Assembly (NCBI GenBank): GCA_009926295.1
Contig: RFPF01000025.1
Span: 1-19,400, forward strand
Direction: 5' to 3'
DNA: 19,400 nucleotides
From: Planctomycetia bacterium
Lineage (GTDB): Bacteria; Planctomycetota; Planctomycetia; Pirellulales; UBA1268
Shown: positions 1 to 8,434 of the stretch, one piece after another
How the letters are laid out: each line of letters starts with the position of its first letter
How positions within the stretch are numbered: the stretch's first letter is position 1
Position numbers and translations under genes: made by a program
Notes under the pieces: model-generated
The model's input: only the letters and a program-made list of their open reading frames with translations
Told to the model about the DNA's origin: nothing
The model's database searches: none

Positions 1-2
1 GC

Positions 3-3000
3 GAGACGCGGAGCGACGAACACCGCGTGTCGGCCGGCTACGCGCCGCTCGAAGCGAGCCTTTCGGCCGAGGCCTGGCAGGCCGTGGGCGCCGACGGTGC
101 GCCGACCGCCGTGCCGATCACGCTTGCGACGCATGCGCTCGACGGCGGGCCACGCGCCGCCGCCGGCACGCTCACAGTGAAGAAACTCGTGCAGCCGGAG
201 AAGGTGCCACGCACGAGCCTGTTCGACGAGGGCGGCGCGGAGCCGCGGCGCGCGAGGCCGCGCCGCCCCGGCAAGGGCGGGCCAGCGGCGAAGATTCCAG
301 CGCCCAGGCCACTCGATCAGGCCGACGTCGAGACGTGGGCCACAGGCGAGGTGGTGTTCACGGAGAAGGTGGCGACCGATGCCGCCACCGGGAGGGTGGT
401 GGTGACGCCGAGCCTTGCGCCCGGCATCTACCGGGCTGAGTTCGAGATGCCGGCGGCCGGCGACGCGCCGGCGATCAAGGCCCGACGCACGATCGAGGTG
501 CTCGCGCCCGCGGCGAATCGCTACGGCGTGAGGCGGCCCTTCCTGTTCGAGGCAGAGCGGCTCACTGCCCAGCCCGGCAGCGAATTCAAGGCGCTCGTCG
601 GCACGGGGTATGACCGCGGCCGTGCGCTCGTGGAGGTGTCGCAGGCCGGCAAGACCCTCGCACGCTACTGGACGGAGCCGGGAAGGACGCAGTGGCCGGT
701 GAGCGTGAAGGTTGGCGACGAGCATCGCGGCGGATTCACGGTGCGGGCCTGGCTCGTGCACGAGGGGCGGCTCCAGTCGCGGTCGCTCACGGTCGACGTG
801 CCGTGGACCAACAAAAACCTGGCGATCGAATGGGAGCGGTTCACGCGCCGCGTGGAGCCCGGGAAGCAGGAGGTGTGGCGGGCGCAGATCATGACGGCCG
901 CCGACCCGCTCGCCGGGCCGGCCGCGCCGGCCGTGGCGGAGATGGTGGCGACGCTCTACGACCAGTCTCTCGACGCGCTTGCGCCGCACGACTGGCCGCC
1001 CGGGCTCTCGGGGCTCCTGCGTCGCGAGTGGGATCACCGCTCAGTGGCGTTCACGAACGCCGGGCAGTCGTTCAGCCAGATCCTCGGCCACTTCGAGATG
1101 CGGCAGGAATCTGTGCAGATGACCTACCGGGAGCTGCGCGACCCGTTCGGGCCGCAGTCGGGCCGATTCGGCTTTGGCAGAGGGATGGGACGCCGGCACA
1201 TGGCCGTGCCGATGGCGATGGCAGCGGCACCGGCCGATGCGATGCTGATGACCGACGGCGTCGCGACGAACGGCATGCTGCGGAAGGGGCGGGACAAGCA
1301 GGAGGCTGACGACGAGAACCGCAACGCCGGTGAGCCGCCGGCCCCACGGCCGGCCGGCCAGGCCGCCGCACCGCCCCCGCGGAAGAACCTCGCCGAGACG
1401 GCGTTCTTCCTTCCCACGTTGACGTCGAACGCCGGCGGCATCGTGACGCTCGAATTCACGCTGCCCGACACGCTCACGACCTGGCAGTTCAAGGCCCTCG
1501 CCCACGACGCGAAGCTCAAAAGCGGCACGCTCCTCGATACCTGCGTCGCCGCCAAGGACCTGATGGTGGAACCGATGGTGCCGCGGTTTCTGCGCGAAGG
1601 CGACGTGGTCGAGATCCCCGTGAAGGTGAGCAACAAGTCCACGGGCCGGCTCACGGGGGGTGTGCGGTTTGAGTTGACGGACGCCCGCACGGGCGTGGCC
1701 CGCGATGAACTCGTGGCGACGGCGCGAACGCAGCCCTTCGATCTGGCGGCCGGGGAGTCGAAGCCGGTGTTCTTCACGGTGAAGGTTGCCGACGGCACAG
1801 AGACGCTTCGGTATCTCGCGGTGGGCTCGGCCGGCAAGGCGAGCGACGGCGAGGAGGCGATGCTGCCGGTGCTCTCCAAGCGGGTGCTCGTGACGGAGAC
1901 GGTGCCCGTCACGGTGCGGGGGCCGGGCGAGAGGCGGGCCGTCGTCGAGCGGCTCGCGAAGCCGGCCGCCACGATCGAGAGCCAGTCGCTCGTGATCCAG
2001 GCGGCCTCGAACCCTGCCTGGTATGCCGTGCTCTCCCTGCCCGCGATCATGGAGGAGAGCGACGAGAGCACCGAGACGCTGTTCACACGGCTCTACGCCA
2101 ACAGCCTGACAAGCGATCCACGCATCGCCAGGGTGTTCGAGCAGTGGAAGGGTACGAAGGCCCTGGAGAGCCCGCTCGAGAAAAACGCCGACCTCATGAA
2201 GACGCTTCTCGCCGAAACGCCGTGGGTGCGCGAGGCGGTGGACGAGAAGGAGGCGCGGGCCCGGATCGCGCTCCTCTTCGATGCCAATCGCGCTGCCGCC
2301 GAGGTGCAGGCGGCATTCACGCGGCTCGACACGCTGCGGAACACCGACGGCGGCTGGCCGTGGTTTCCGGGCGGGGCGACGTGCGACTCCGTGACGCTCG
2401 GGATCATCGCCGGCTTCGGCCGGCTGCGGGCGAATGGTGTGGCGATCGACGTGCAGCCGGCAGTGAATGCGATCGGATGGCTCGACAACCGGCTCATCGA
2501 GGAGAAGCGTTGGGCAGAGAAGGTGGAGGAGCCGGCGCTCACGCCGATTGGCTGTTTTGCGCTGTACGCCAGGAGCTTCTTCAAGGAAGACGTGCCACTC
2601 GCGGGGCCGGCGGCCGAGGCGCATGCCTGGGGGCTCGACGTGGGGAAGAAGCGGTGGATGAAGGTGGACTACAGGCGGTCGCAGGGGCACCTGGCGATCG
2701 CGCTCTTCAGGCACGGCGCTCGCGAGACGGCGAGGTCGATCATCGACAGCCTCAAGCAGCGGAGCCTCGACGGCCGGGAGGACAACTGGCAGGGCATGTG
2801 GTGGCGGGATCCGCACCCCGTGTGGTGGAGCTGGGCGGGTGCCCCGATCGAGACGCAGTCGATCATGATCGAGGCGTTCGACGAGGTGGCCGGCGACGCG
2901 GCGGCCGTGGAGGGTATGAAGGCATGGCTTCTGTCGCAAAAACGCACGAGCCGCTGGGAGGGCAATCGGGCGACTGCCGATGCGGTGGCGGCGCTCCTCG

Positions 3001-3662
3001 GCCGCGGCGACGACCTGCTCGCGTCACAGGAACTCGTGACCGTGACGGTGGGGGGCGAGGCCGTGAAGCCGGCGAACGCCGAGGCAGGCACAGGCTTCTT
3101 CGAGGAGCGGTTCGTGCGGCGCGAGATCACGCCGCGGCTCGCCGAAGTCGTCATGAAGAAGGCCGACAAGGGGATCGCGTGGGGTGGCATCCACTGGCAG
3201 TATCTCGACGACATCGCGAACGTGCCGGCCGCGGGCCGCGAGGAACTCGCGATCGAGAAGAAGCTGTTCGTGAAGCGGTTCACGAAGGCCGGGCCCACAC
3301 TCGAGCCGGTGGACGCAGGGAAGCCGCTCGACGTGGGCGACGAGCTCGTCGTGCGGCTCGTCGTGGAGAGCGACCGCGACTATGAGTTTCTGGAACTCTC
3401 CGACCATCGGCCGAGCCTGACGGAGCCGGTGGACGTGCTCTCCGGCTGGCGCTGGGGCGACGGCGTGGGCTGGTATGCGGCGGTCCGCGACGCCTCGATG
3501 CAGCTGTTCTTCGAACGGTTGCCGCGGGGCACGCACGTGTTCGAGTATTCGCTGCGGGCGGCCCACCGTGGCAGCGCATCGAGCGGATTCGCGACGATCC
3601 GCAGCCGCTACGCCCCGGAATTTTCCGCCCACTCCGCGAGCATTCCCGTCGACGTCGAGTGA
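3..3662 (+). CDS. Alpha-2-macroglobulin family protein, thioester-less, 5'-partial
   Basis: The frame is open to the left edge with no stop, so the GTG at 27 is probably internal and several hundred N-terminal residues are likely missing. Residues below count from that GTG. Visible in order: macroglobulin-like beta domains and a bait-region-type domain (about 150-340, with the typical 'ATLYDQSLDAL' stretch); a variable Met/Ala/Pro-rich insert (about 380-450); the A2M signature domain (about 452-500); a helical thioester-like domain (about 650-1000); and a C-terminal bMG10-type domain (about 1110-1205). Family members are large periplasmic or envelope proteins that trap proteases. In bacterial homologues the segment before 'RLYANSL' carries C-x-E-Q; here it reads S681-T-E-T684, so the Cys and Gln of the thioester are both gone. 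It would have to act as a non-covalent trap or scaffold. The next gene starts 21 bp downstream on the same strand. Confidence 0.88.
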   Translation, partial: ETRSDEHRVSAGYAPLEASLSAEAWQAVGADGAPTAVPITLATHALDGGPRAAAGTLTVKKLVQPEKVPRTSLFDEGGAEPRRARPRRPGKGGPAAKIPAPRPLDQADVETWATGEVVFTEKVATDAATGRVVVTPSLAPGIYRAEFEMPAAGDAPAIKARRTIEVLAPAANRYGVRRPFLFEAERLTAQPGSEFKALVGTGYDRGRALVEVSQAGKTLARYWTEPGRTQWPVSVKVGDEHRGGFTVRAWLVHEGRLQSRSLTVDVPWTNKNLAIEWERFTRRVEPGKQEVWRAQIMTAADPLAGPAAPAVAEMVATLYDQSLDALAPHDWPPGLSGLLRREWDHRSVAFTNAGQSFSQILGHFEMRQESVQMTYRELRDPFGPQSGRFGFGRGMGRRHMAVPMAMAAAPADAMLMTDGVATNGMLRKGRDKQEADDENRNAGEPPAPRPAGQAAAPPPRKNLAETAFFLPTLTSNAGGIVTLEFTLPDTLTTWQFKALAHDAKLKSGTLLDTCVAAKDLMVEPMVPRFLREGDVVEIPVKVSNKSTGRLTGGVRFELTDARTGVARDELVATARTQPFDLAAGESKPVFFTVKVADGTETLRYLAVGSAGKASDGEEAMLPVLSKRVLVTETVPVTVRGPGERRAVVERLAKPAATIESQSLVIQAASNPAWYAVLSLPAIMEESDESTETLFTRLYANSLTSDPRIARVFEQWKGTKALESPLEKNADLMKTLLAETPWVREAVDEKEARARIALLFDANRAAAEVQAAFTRLDTLRNTDGGWPWFPGGATCDSVTLGIIAGFGRLRANGVAIDVQPAVNAIGWLDNRLIEEKRWAEKVEEPALTPIGCFALYARSFFKEDVPLAGPAAEAHAWGLDVGKKRWMKVDYRRSQGHLAIALFRHGARETARSIIDSLKQRSLDGREDNWQGMWWRDPHPVWWSWAGAPIETQSIMIEAFDEVAGDAAAVEGMKAWLLSQKRTSRWEGNRATADAVAALLGRGDDLLASQELVTVTVGGEAVKPANAEAGTGFFEERFVRREITPRLAEVVMKKADKGIAWGGIHWQYLDDIANVPAAGREELAIEKKLFVKRFTKAGPTLEPVDAGKPLDVGDELVVRLVVESDRDYEFLELSDHRPSLTEPVDVLSGWRWGDGVGWYAAVRDASMQLFFERLPRGTHVFEYSLRAAHRGSASSGFATIRSRYAPEFSAHSASIPVDVE

Positions 3663-3683
3663 CATCGTGATACGATTGCGGCC

Positions 3684-4106
3684 ATGCCCGACGGCGACCA
3701 GACCCTGACGAACGAACTCGCCCGCGAGCGCAACCGCGAGGCGGCCGATCGCACGCTGCTGGCGTGGATCCGCACGAGCCTCGCGATGATCTCGCTGGGG
3801 TTCGGCATCGAGCGGCTCGGCCAGGTGGCGCTTGCGTTCGACGGCCGCATGGGGGGCTTTTCACCGCTCAAGACGCGGCTCTTCGGCGCGTCGCTCATCG
3901 CGCTCGGCGTCGTGGCGACGCTCGCCGGCATGTGGGAGCACAAGCGGGTGCTCCAGGCGGTGTCTCGGGATGACTATCGCTACACCGATCGGCCCCCCAT
4001 CGCCCGATACATGGGGATCGCGCTCGTGATCGTGGGGCTGGCCGCGCTCGCGCTCATGCTCGTGCACTTCTCCAATCCGGGCATCCAGGGCCCGCTGGGC
4101 GGTTGA
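3684..4106 (+). CDS. YidH/DUF202 family small membrane protein
   Basis: This is a 140-residue inner-membrane protein of the DUF202 (YidH) family, whose biochemical role is unknown. The family signature is visible at residues 17-40: charged 'RNREAADRT' followed by 'LLAWIRTSLAMISLGFGI', which starts the first membrane helix. Two further hydrophobic helices lie at about 66-84 and 109-129, giving the usual three-helix layout. The length fits the family. The ATG follows the preceding stop by 21 bp and has no clear Shine-Dalgarno sequence, so it may be co-transcribed with the macroglobulin gene. Its TGA stop shares its last base with the ATG of the lactate permease gene, which suggests translational coupling. 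A functional tie to the permease is only inferred from that arrangement. Confidence 0.85.
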   Translation: MPDGDQTLTNELARERNREAADRTLLAWIRTSLAMISLGFGIERLGQVALAFDGRMGGFSPLKTRLFGASLIALGVVATLAGMWEHKRVLQAVSRDDYRYTDRPPIARYMGIALVIVGLAALALMLVHFSNPGIQGPLGG

Positions 4107-5770
4107 TGGTCTGGTCGCACGTCTACGATCCGTTCGGCTCGTCCGTGCTCTCGACGCTCGTGGCGGCACTGCCGCTCGTCGTGTTGCTTGGGCTGCTCGC
4201 CTTCGGCGGCTGGTCGGCCCTCGGCGCCGCCGTGGCGGGGCTCGCGGCGGCCCTCGCCATCGCGATCGCGTGCTGCGGGATGCCGGCCGACGCGGCGCTC
4301 GCGGCCGCCGGTAACGGGGCGGCGTTCGGCCTGTTTCCCATCGGCTGGATCGTGGTCACGGCCATGTTCCTCTACCGGCTGTGCGTCGAGGCGGGCGCGC
4401 TCGACGTGATGAAGAGGTCGGTGACGAGCCTGTCGGCGGACCACCGGCTGCAGGCACTCCTGATCGCATTTTCATTCGGGGCTTTTCTCGAGGGCGTGGC
4501 CGGATTCGGGGCCCCGGTGGCGATCTCGGCCGCGTTGCTCGTCGGAGCCGGATTTCCTGCGCTCGAGGCGGCGTGCCTCGCGCTGTTGGCCAACACGGCC
4601 CCTGTGGCGTTCGGGAGTCTCGGCACGCCGATCGTGATGCTGGCGAAGGTCACGGGCCTCGACGAGCAGGCGATCTCGGTGATGGCGGGACGCCAGTTGC
4701 CTTTCTTTTCACTGCTCGTGCCGGCCTGGATGGTGTGGGCGATGGCCGGCTGGCGCGGGCTTGCGGGGGTCTGGCCGGCGGTGATCGTGAGCGGCGCGAC
4801 GTTCGCCGCCGCGCAGTTCACGATCTCGAATTGTATCGGCGCCGCGCTTGTCGACGTCGTGGGCGGCATCGCCAGCCTGGCGATGCTCGCGATCTTTCTG
4901 CGCTGGTGGCGGCCGCGTGAGACGTGGCGGCACGGAGAGGGCTGGGGTGAGGCCGGGGCACTGGGCGGATCGCCTCGCGACTCCCTACCACGGATCGTCT
5001 GGGCGTGGGCGCCGTGGGGCCTGTTGTCAGTCGTGATGTTTGGGTGGGGATTGCCGCCTGTGAAATCGTTCCTCGAGGGGCGGGCCGGCGGGCTGCCTTC
5101 CGCGATCGTCGCCCCCGAGCGGCCCGTGCCCCGGCTCGATGGGCGGGTGGCGAAGGTGCCGCCGGCCACGCGTGAACCGCAGGAGATCGAGCGGGCGGTG
5201 TACCGTCTCAACTGGCTCTCGGCGTCGGGCACGGGCGTGGTCGTGACCGCGCTGCTCGCGATTCCTTGGCTCGGCGTGTCGTGGCGGCGGGCCTGGCGGA
5301 TCTGGTGGGCGAACCTGCGGGCGCTCTCCGTCTCGCTGGCCACGATCGCGGCGATGCTTGCGCTCGCGTTCGTGACGCGGTATTCCGGCACCGACGTCAC
5401 GCTCGGCCTCGCGCTCACGTGGTCGGGCACGTTTTACCCGTTCTGTGCCGCGATTCTCGGCTGGCTCGGCGTCGCCCTCACCGGCTCCGACACGTCGAGC
5501 AACGCGATGTTCGGCAGCCTGCAGCGGGTGACGGCGGAGCAGCTCGGCCTCGATCCGCTTCTCATCTGCACCGCCAACAGCACCGGCGGCGTGATGGGGA
5601 AGATGATCGACGCCCAGAGCATCGTCGTGTCGGCCACGGCCACCGGCACGCACCGCCAGGAGGGGGCGATCCTGCGGCGCGTGTTCCCCCACTCCCTCGC
5701 CCTTGCGGCCCTGATGGGCCTCCTCGTCTGGCTCCAGGCCGGCCCGCTCGCGTGGATGGTGCCGCGCTAG
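4106..5770 (+). CDS. lctP: L-lactate permease (LctP) family transporter
   Basis: This 554-residue polytopic membrane protein belongs to the LctP family, which imports lactate (or glycolate) with a cation. Hydrophobic helices run through the whole length. Family signatures are visible: 'FGAFLEGVAGFGAPVAI' (124-140), 'NTAPVAFGSLGTPI' (163-176) and 'ALTGSDTSSNAMFGSLQ' near 460-477. The length matches the usual 530-560. I chose the ATG at 4106 over the TTG one codon earlier because the ATG forms a TGATG overlap with the upstream stop. A hydrophilic loop around 270-365 is the least conserved-looking part. The substrate is inferred from family; lactate versus glycolate cannot be told from sequence. 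The stop lies only 7 bp from the convergent stop of the DUF1592 gene. Confidence 0.9.
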   Translation: MVWSHVYDPFGSSVLSTLVAALPLVVLLGLLAFGGWSALGAAVAGLAAALAIAIACCGMPADAALAAAGNGAAFGLFPIGWIVVTAMFLYRLCVEAGALDVMKRSVTSLSADHRLQALLIAFSFGAFLEGVAGFGAPVAISAALLVGAGFPALEAACLALLANTAPVAFGSLGTPIVMLAKVTGLDEQAISVMAGRQLPFFSLLVPAWMVWAMAGWRGLAGVWPAVIVSGATFAAAQFTISNCIGAALVDVVGGIASLAMLAIFLRWWRPRETWRHGEGWGEAGALGGSPRDSLPRIVWAWAPWGLLSVVMFGWGLPPVKSFLEGRAGGLPSAIVAPERPVPRLDGRVAKVPPATREPQEIERAVYRLNWLSASGTGVVVTALLAIPWLGVSWRRAWRIWWANLRALSVSLATIAAMLALAFVTRYSGTDVTLGLALTWSGTFYPFCAAILGWLGVALTGSDTSSNAMFGSLQRVTAEQLGLDPLLICTANSTGGVMGKMIDAQSIVVSATATGTHRQEGAILRRVFPHSLALAALMGLLVWLQAGPLAWMVPR

Positions 5771-5777
5771 GCGTCAG

Positions 5778-8434
5778 TCAGCGTGCGCGGAAGGTGCGGC
5801 TGTCGATGAGGTCGAGGAAGAGGTCCTGGAAGCCCTTGCCGGCCTCGCGGTTGGTGCGGACGAGCTTCTCGATCTCACGCTTCTCGGCGTAGTTCGGCAC
5901 GCGGCCCGTCGCATACGTCATCAGCTTCTCGGCGAGGCATGTGGAGAAGAGGTCGATGTTGGCGACGAGCCAGGCCTTGAACTCGACGGGGCTCTTCACG
6001 ACTGTGCCGTCGGGCAGCGTGCCGGACGCATCGATCGGCGCCTCGGACCTCGGCCACTTCGCCCGCCAACGGCCCACGGGGTCGTAGTTTTCGAGGACGA
6101 ACCCCACCGGATCGATGCGGGCGTGGCAGAGGGCACAGCTCGACTCCTGCGTGTGCGCCGCGAGGAGATCGCGCGGAGTCTTCGCGCCGCGGGTGTCGGG
6201 CGTGAGAGCGGGCACGTTCTTGGGCGGGGGTGGCGACGGCATGCCGAGGATGTTTTCGAGCACCCAGGCGCCGCGGATCACCGGTTGCGTGTCCACGCCT
6301 GCGTGTCCACGCCGTTGGCCGTCGCCATCAGGATCGCCGCCTGGCCGAGGAGCCCGCCGTAGCGGCCGCCGCGATCGATCGCCAGTCGCTGGAAGCGTTT
6401 GAGTTCCTCCGGGGGCAGTGTTTTCTCCTCCCCCTTTCCGACCTCCGGGGTGAAACCGTAATTGCGCTGGCAGAAGCCGATCGTGGAGAACGTGAAGTCG
6501 GGATCGATGAAGGTGGTCATCGGCAGGTTTGCCACGAGGATCTCCGTGAAGAACCGCTCCGTCTCCTGCCGGGCGAGCGATACGGCCTCGTCGTCGAAGT
6601 TGAACTTCGGATCGGGCATGATCCCGGGCAGGAGTTTCGTGTCGAGCCACTGGCCGACGAAGCTCTTGATCATCGGGTCGCCCGCCTTTTTCGGCATCAG
6701 CCGTGTCGCCTCGCGCCGCAGCACCCACGACTCGCCGAGGCGGCTTCGGCCGGCCAGATCGACCAGGGTGGCGTCGGGCGGCCCCTGCGTGAGGAAGTAG
6801 GAGAGCCGCGTGGCGAGGTCGAACTGGTCGAGAGTCTCCTTCGCGTCCTCGGGTTCGAGATCGCGGTAGAGGAACCGGGGCGAGACGAGGATGCTGCGGA
6901 GCACGAGGTGCATCGCCTCATCGAGCGAATGTCCCTCCTCGAGATGCAGGCTGGCGATCATCAGAAAGCTGGCCACCGTGGCGTCGTCCACGGGTCGGCG
7001 GAAGGCCTTCGGCAGGAACCGCACGAGCATCGATCGGACGAGATCGGCATCCGAGTGGTCGTCCTTCCGCGGGCCGACGATCGCCTGCCGGGCGGCGGCC
7101 CGCGCCTTGTCTCGCGGGCTCTCGATCGTCTTCGACGGGCCCTCGATCGTCACACGATGGATTTCCAGGGCCGGACCGCGCTCGTGGTAGAAGTGGCAAA
7201 GGGCGTCGGCGATCTCGAACGTCCCCGAGTTCGAGCGGCAGACCGCGAGGAGCCGCTTCGTCTTGGCCGAGTCCATCGTGGCCTCGCGCAGGTCCAGCTG
7301 CGGATCAGCCCAGTGGCGGGAGACGATGTCCCAGCCGTTGCGGCCACGGAGCGGGCCCGTCACCGGATGCTTCGGGTCGCCGCTGGGAAACACCGCCTTC
7401 TGCCACGCCGCGAGAAACCGCGGGTCGTCGCGAAACCAGGCCTCCATCTGGTCGGCGAGGTCGTCGAACTCGTGGGTCATCTCCGCGTTGGCCCAGCGGA
7501 AGAGCACCGTGTCGCCCTCGTAAAGATCGGCGTCGAACGTCGTTGTGACTGGCGCTTCGGAGGCGACGTCGATCGTGTGCAGGAGCCGAAAGGCCGAGAC
7601 CCGCGAGCGATCGGTGGCCGAAACAGGCCGGGCGTAGACCTCGAGTTTCATCGGGCTCGTGAACGCGTGACCCTGCGGCGAGAGGAACTGCGACGCCTCG
7701 ACGGTGACCGTGTAGGTGCCCGAGTCCTTCATCTCGATTCGGCTCGGCCAGGTGCACGATCGCATGATGTCGACGCTGCGAGAGACGAGCCGAAGTGCGT
7801 CGCCATGGATCGTGGCCGCAGAGAAGCTCAGGACAAGGTCGTTGGGGCCCGCCTCCCACCGGGCTGCCCTGGGCGCCGGCCGCGGCGGCGGAAAGATCTC
7901 GTCGGCCACGTCCCGGGCCACCGCGGCGTAGGCCTCGAGATGCGCCGGGGACAGCACCAGGCCCTCGGCGAGATTGTCGAAGCCGTGCCGCTCGTTGTCG
8001 GACGGAAAGCCGACCGGGAGCAGGAACGATGGCAGGTGGCAGAGCCGCCGTATCGTGGCCTCGTATTCCGCGCGATTGAGCCGACGCGGCACAGTGCCGC
8101 CGAAGGGCGTGCGGGCGAGGATCGCGGGGTCGAGAAAGGACACAAGCGCGTGGCGTTCGGCCTGCGTCGCCGGCTCCGCGTCAGGCGGCGGCATCCGCCG
8201 GTCCTCGATCACCTCGACGACGCGGGTCCACAGGCCGACCTGCTCGGCCGCGGTCCAGTCGATTGCCTGACCGTCGAGCCGCACGCCGGCCTCGGCATCG
8301 GCACCGGTGTGGCATTCGAGGCACCGGGCGGCGAGCACCGCGTGCACAGAATCAGGAATACGGGCCGGCTCGTCGGCCCGCCCCACGAGCGTGGCGATCG
8401 AGAGGACGACGACGGCGGATATGAGCCGCCCCAT
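5778..8434 (-). pseudogene. PSCyt/DUF1587/DUF1595/DUF1592/DUF1588/DUF1585 secreted cytochrome-like protein, frameshifted
   Basis: The ATG at 8434 opens a 718-residue frame that stops at 6278. The missing C-terminal domains continue in another frame from about 6284 to 5778. Removing one copy of a 14-bp tandem duplication (6286-6313) restores a single protein of about 880 residues, the usual size for this planctomycete family. Domains in the restored protein: signal peptide (1-20); haem-binding C38-L-E-C41-H (PSCyt type); DUF1587 (about 118-180, 'RLNRAEYEATIRRL'); a beta-rich middle; DUF1595 (about 455-515); DUF1592 (about 525-650); DUF1588 with a second haem motif C762-A-L-C-H766 in 'CHARIDPVGFVLENYDPVG'; and DUF1585 at the end. 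The 718-residue product would lack the second haem site and DUF1585. It is presumed to act outside the cytoplasm with its DUF1552 partner, whose stop overlaps this ATG by one base. The reaction is unknown. The frameshift may be a real mutation or an assembly error. Confidence 0.88.
6286..6313. repeat. Perfect 14-bp tandem duplication causing a frameshift
   Basis: Two adjacent identical copies of TGCGTGTCCACGCC (+ strand) lie at 6286-6299 and 6300-6313. Because 14 is not a multiple of three, the second copy shifts the reading frame of the DUF1592-type gene. The protein reads 'ANGVDTQ' then 'AWTRNR' and stops, whereas the other frame reads 'GVDTQ' followed by 'PVIRGAWVLENILG', the expected start of DUF1588. 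Confidence 0.95.

Noticed and set aside
27..29. GTG at 27 as the true start of the macroglobulin gene
   Set aside because: The frame is open further upstream to the window edge, and family members have several hundred more N-terminal residues.
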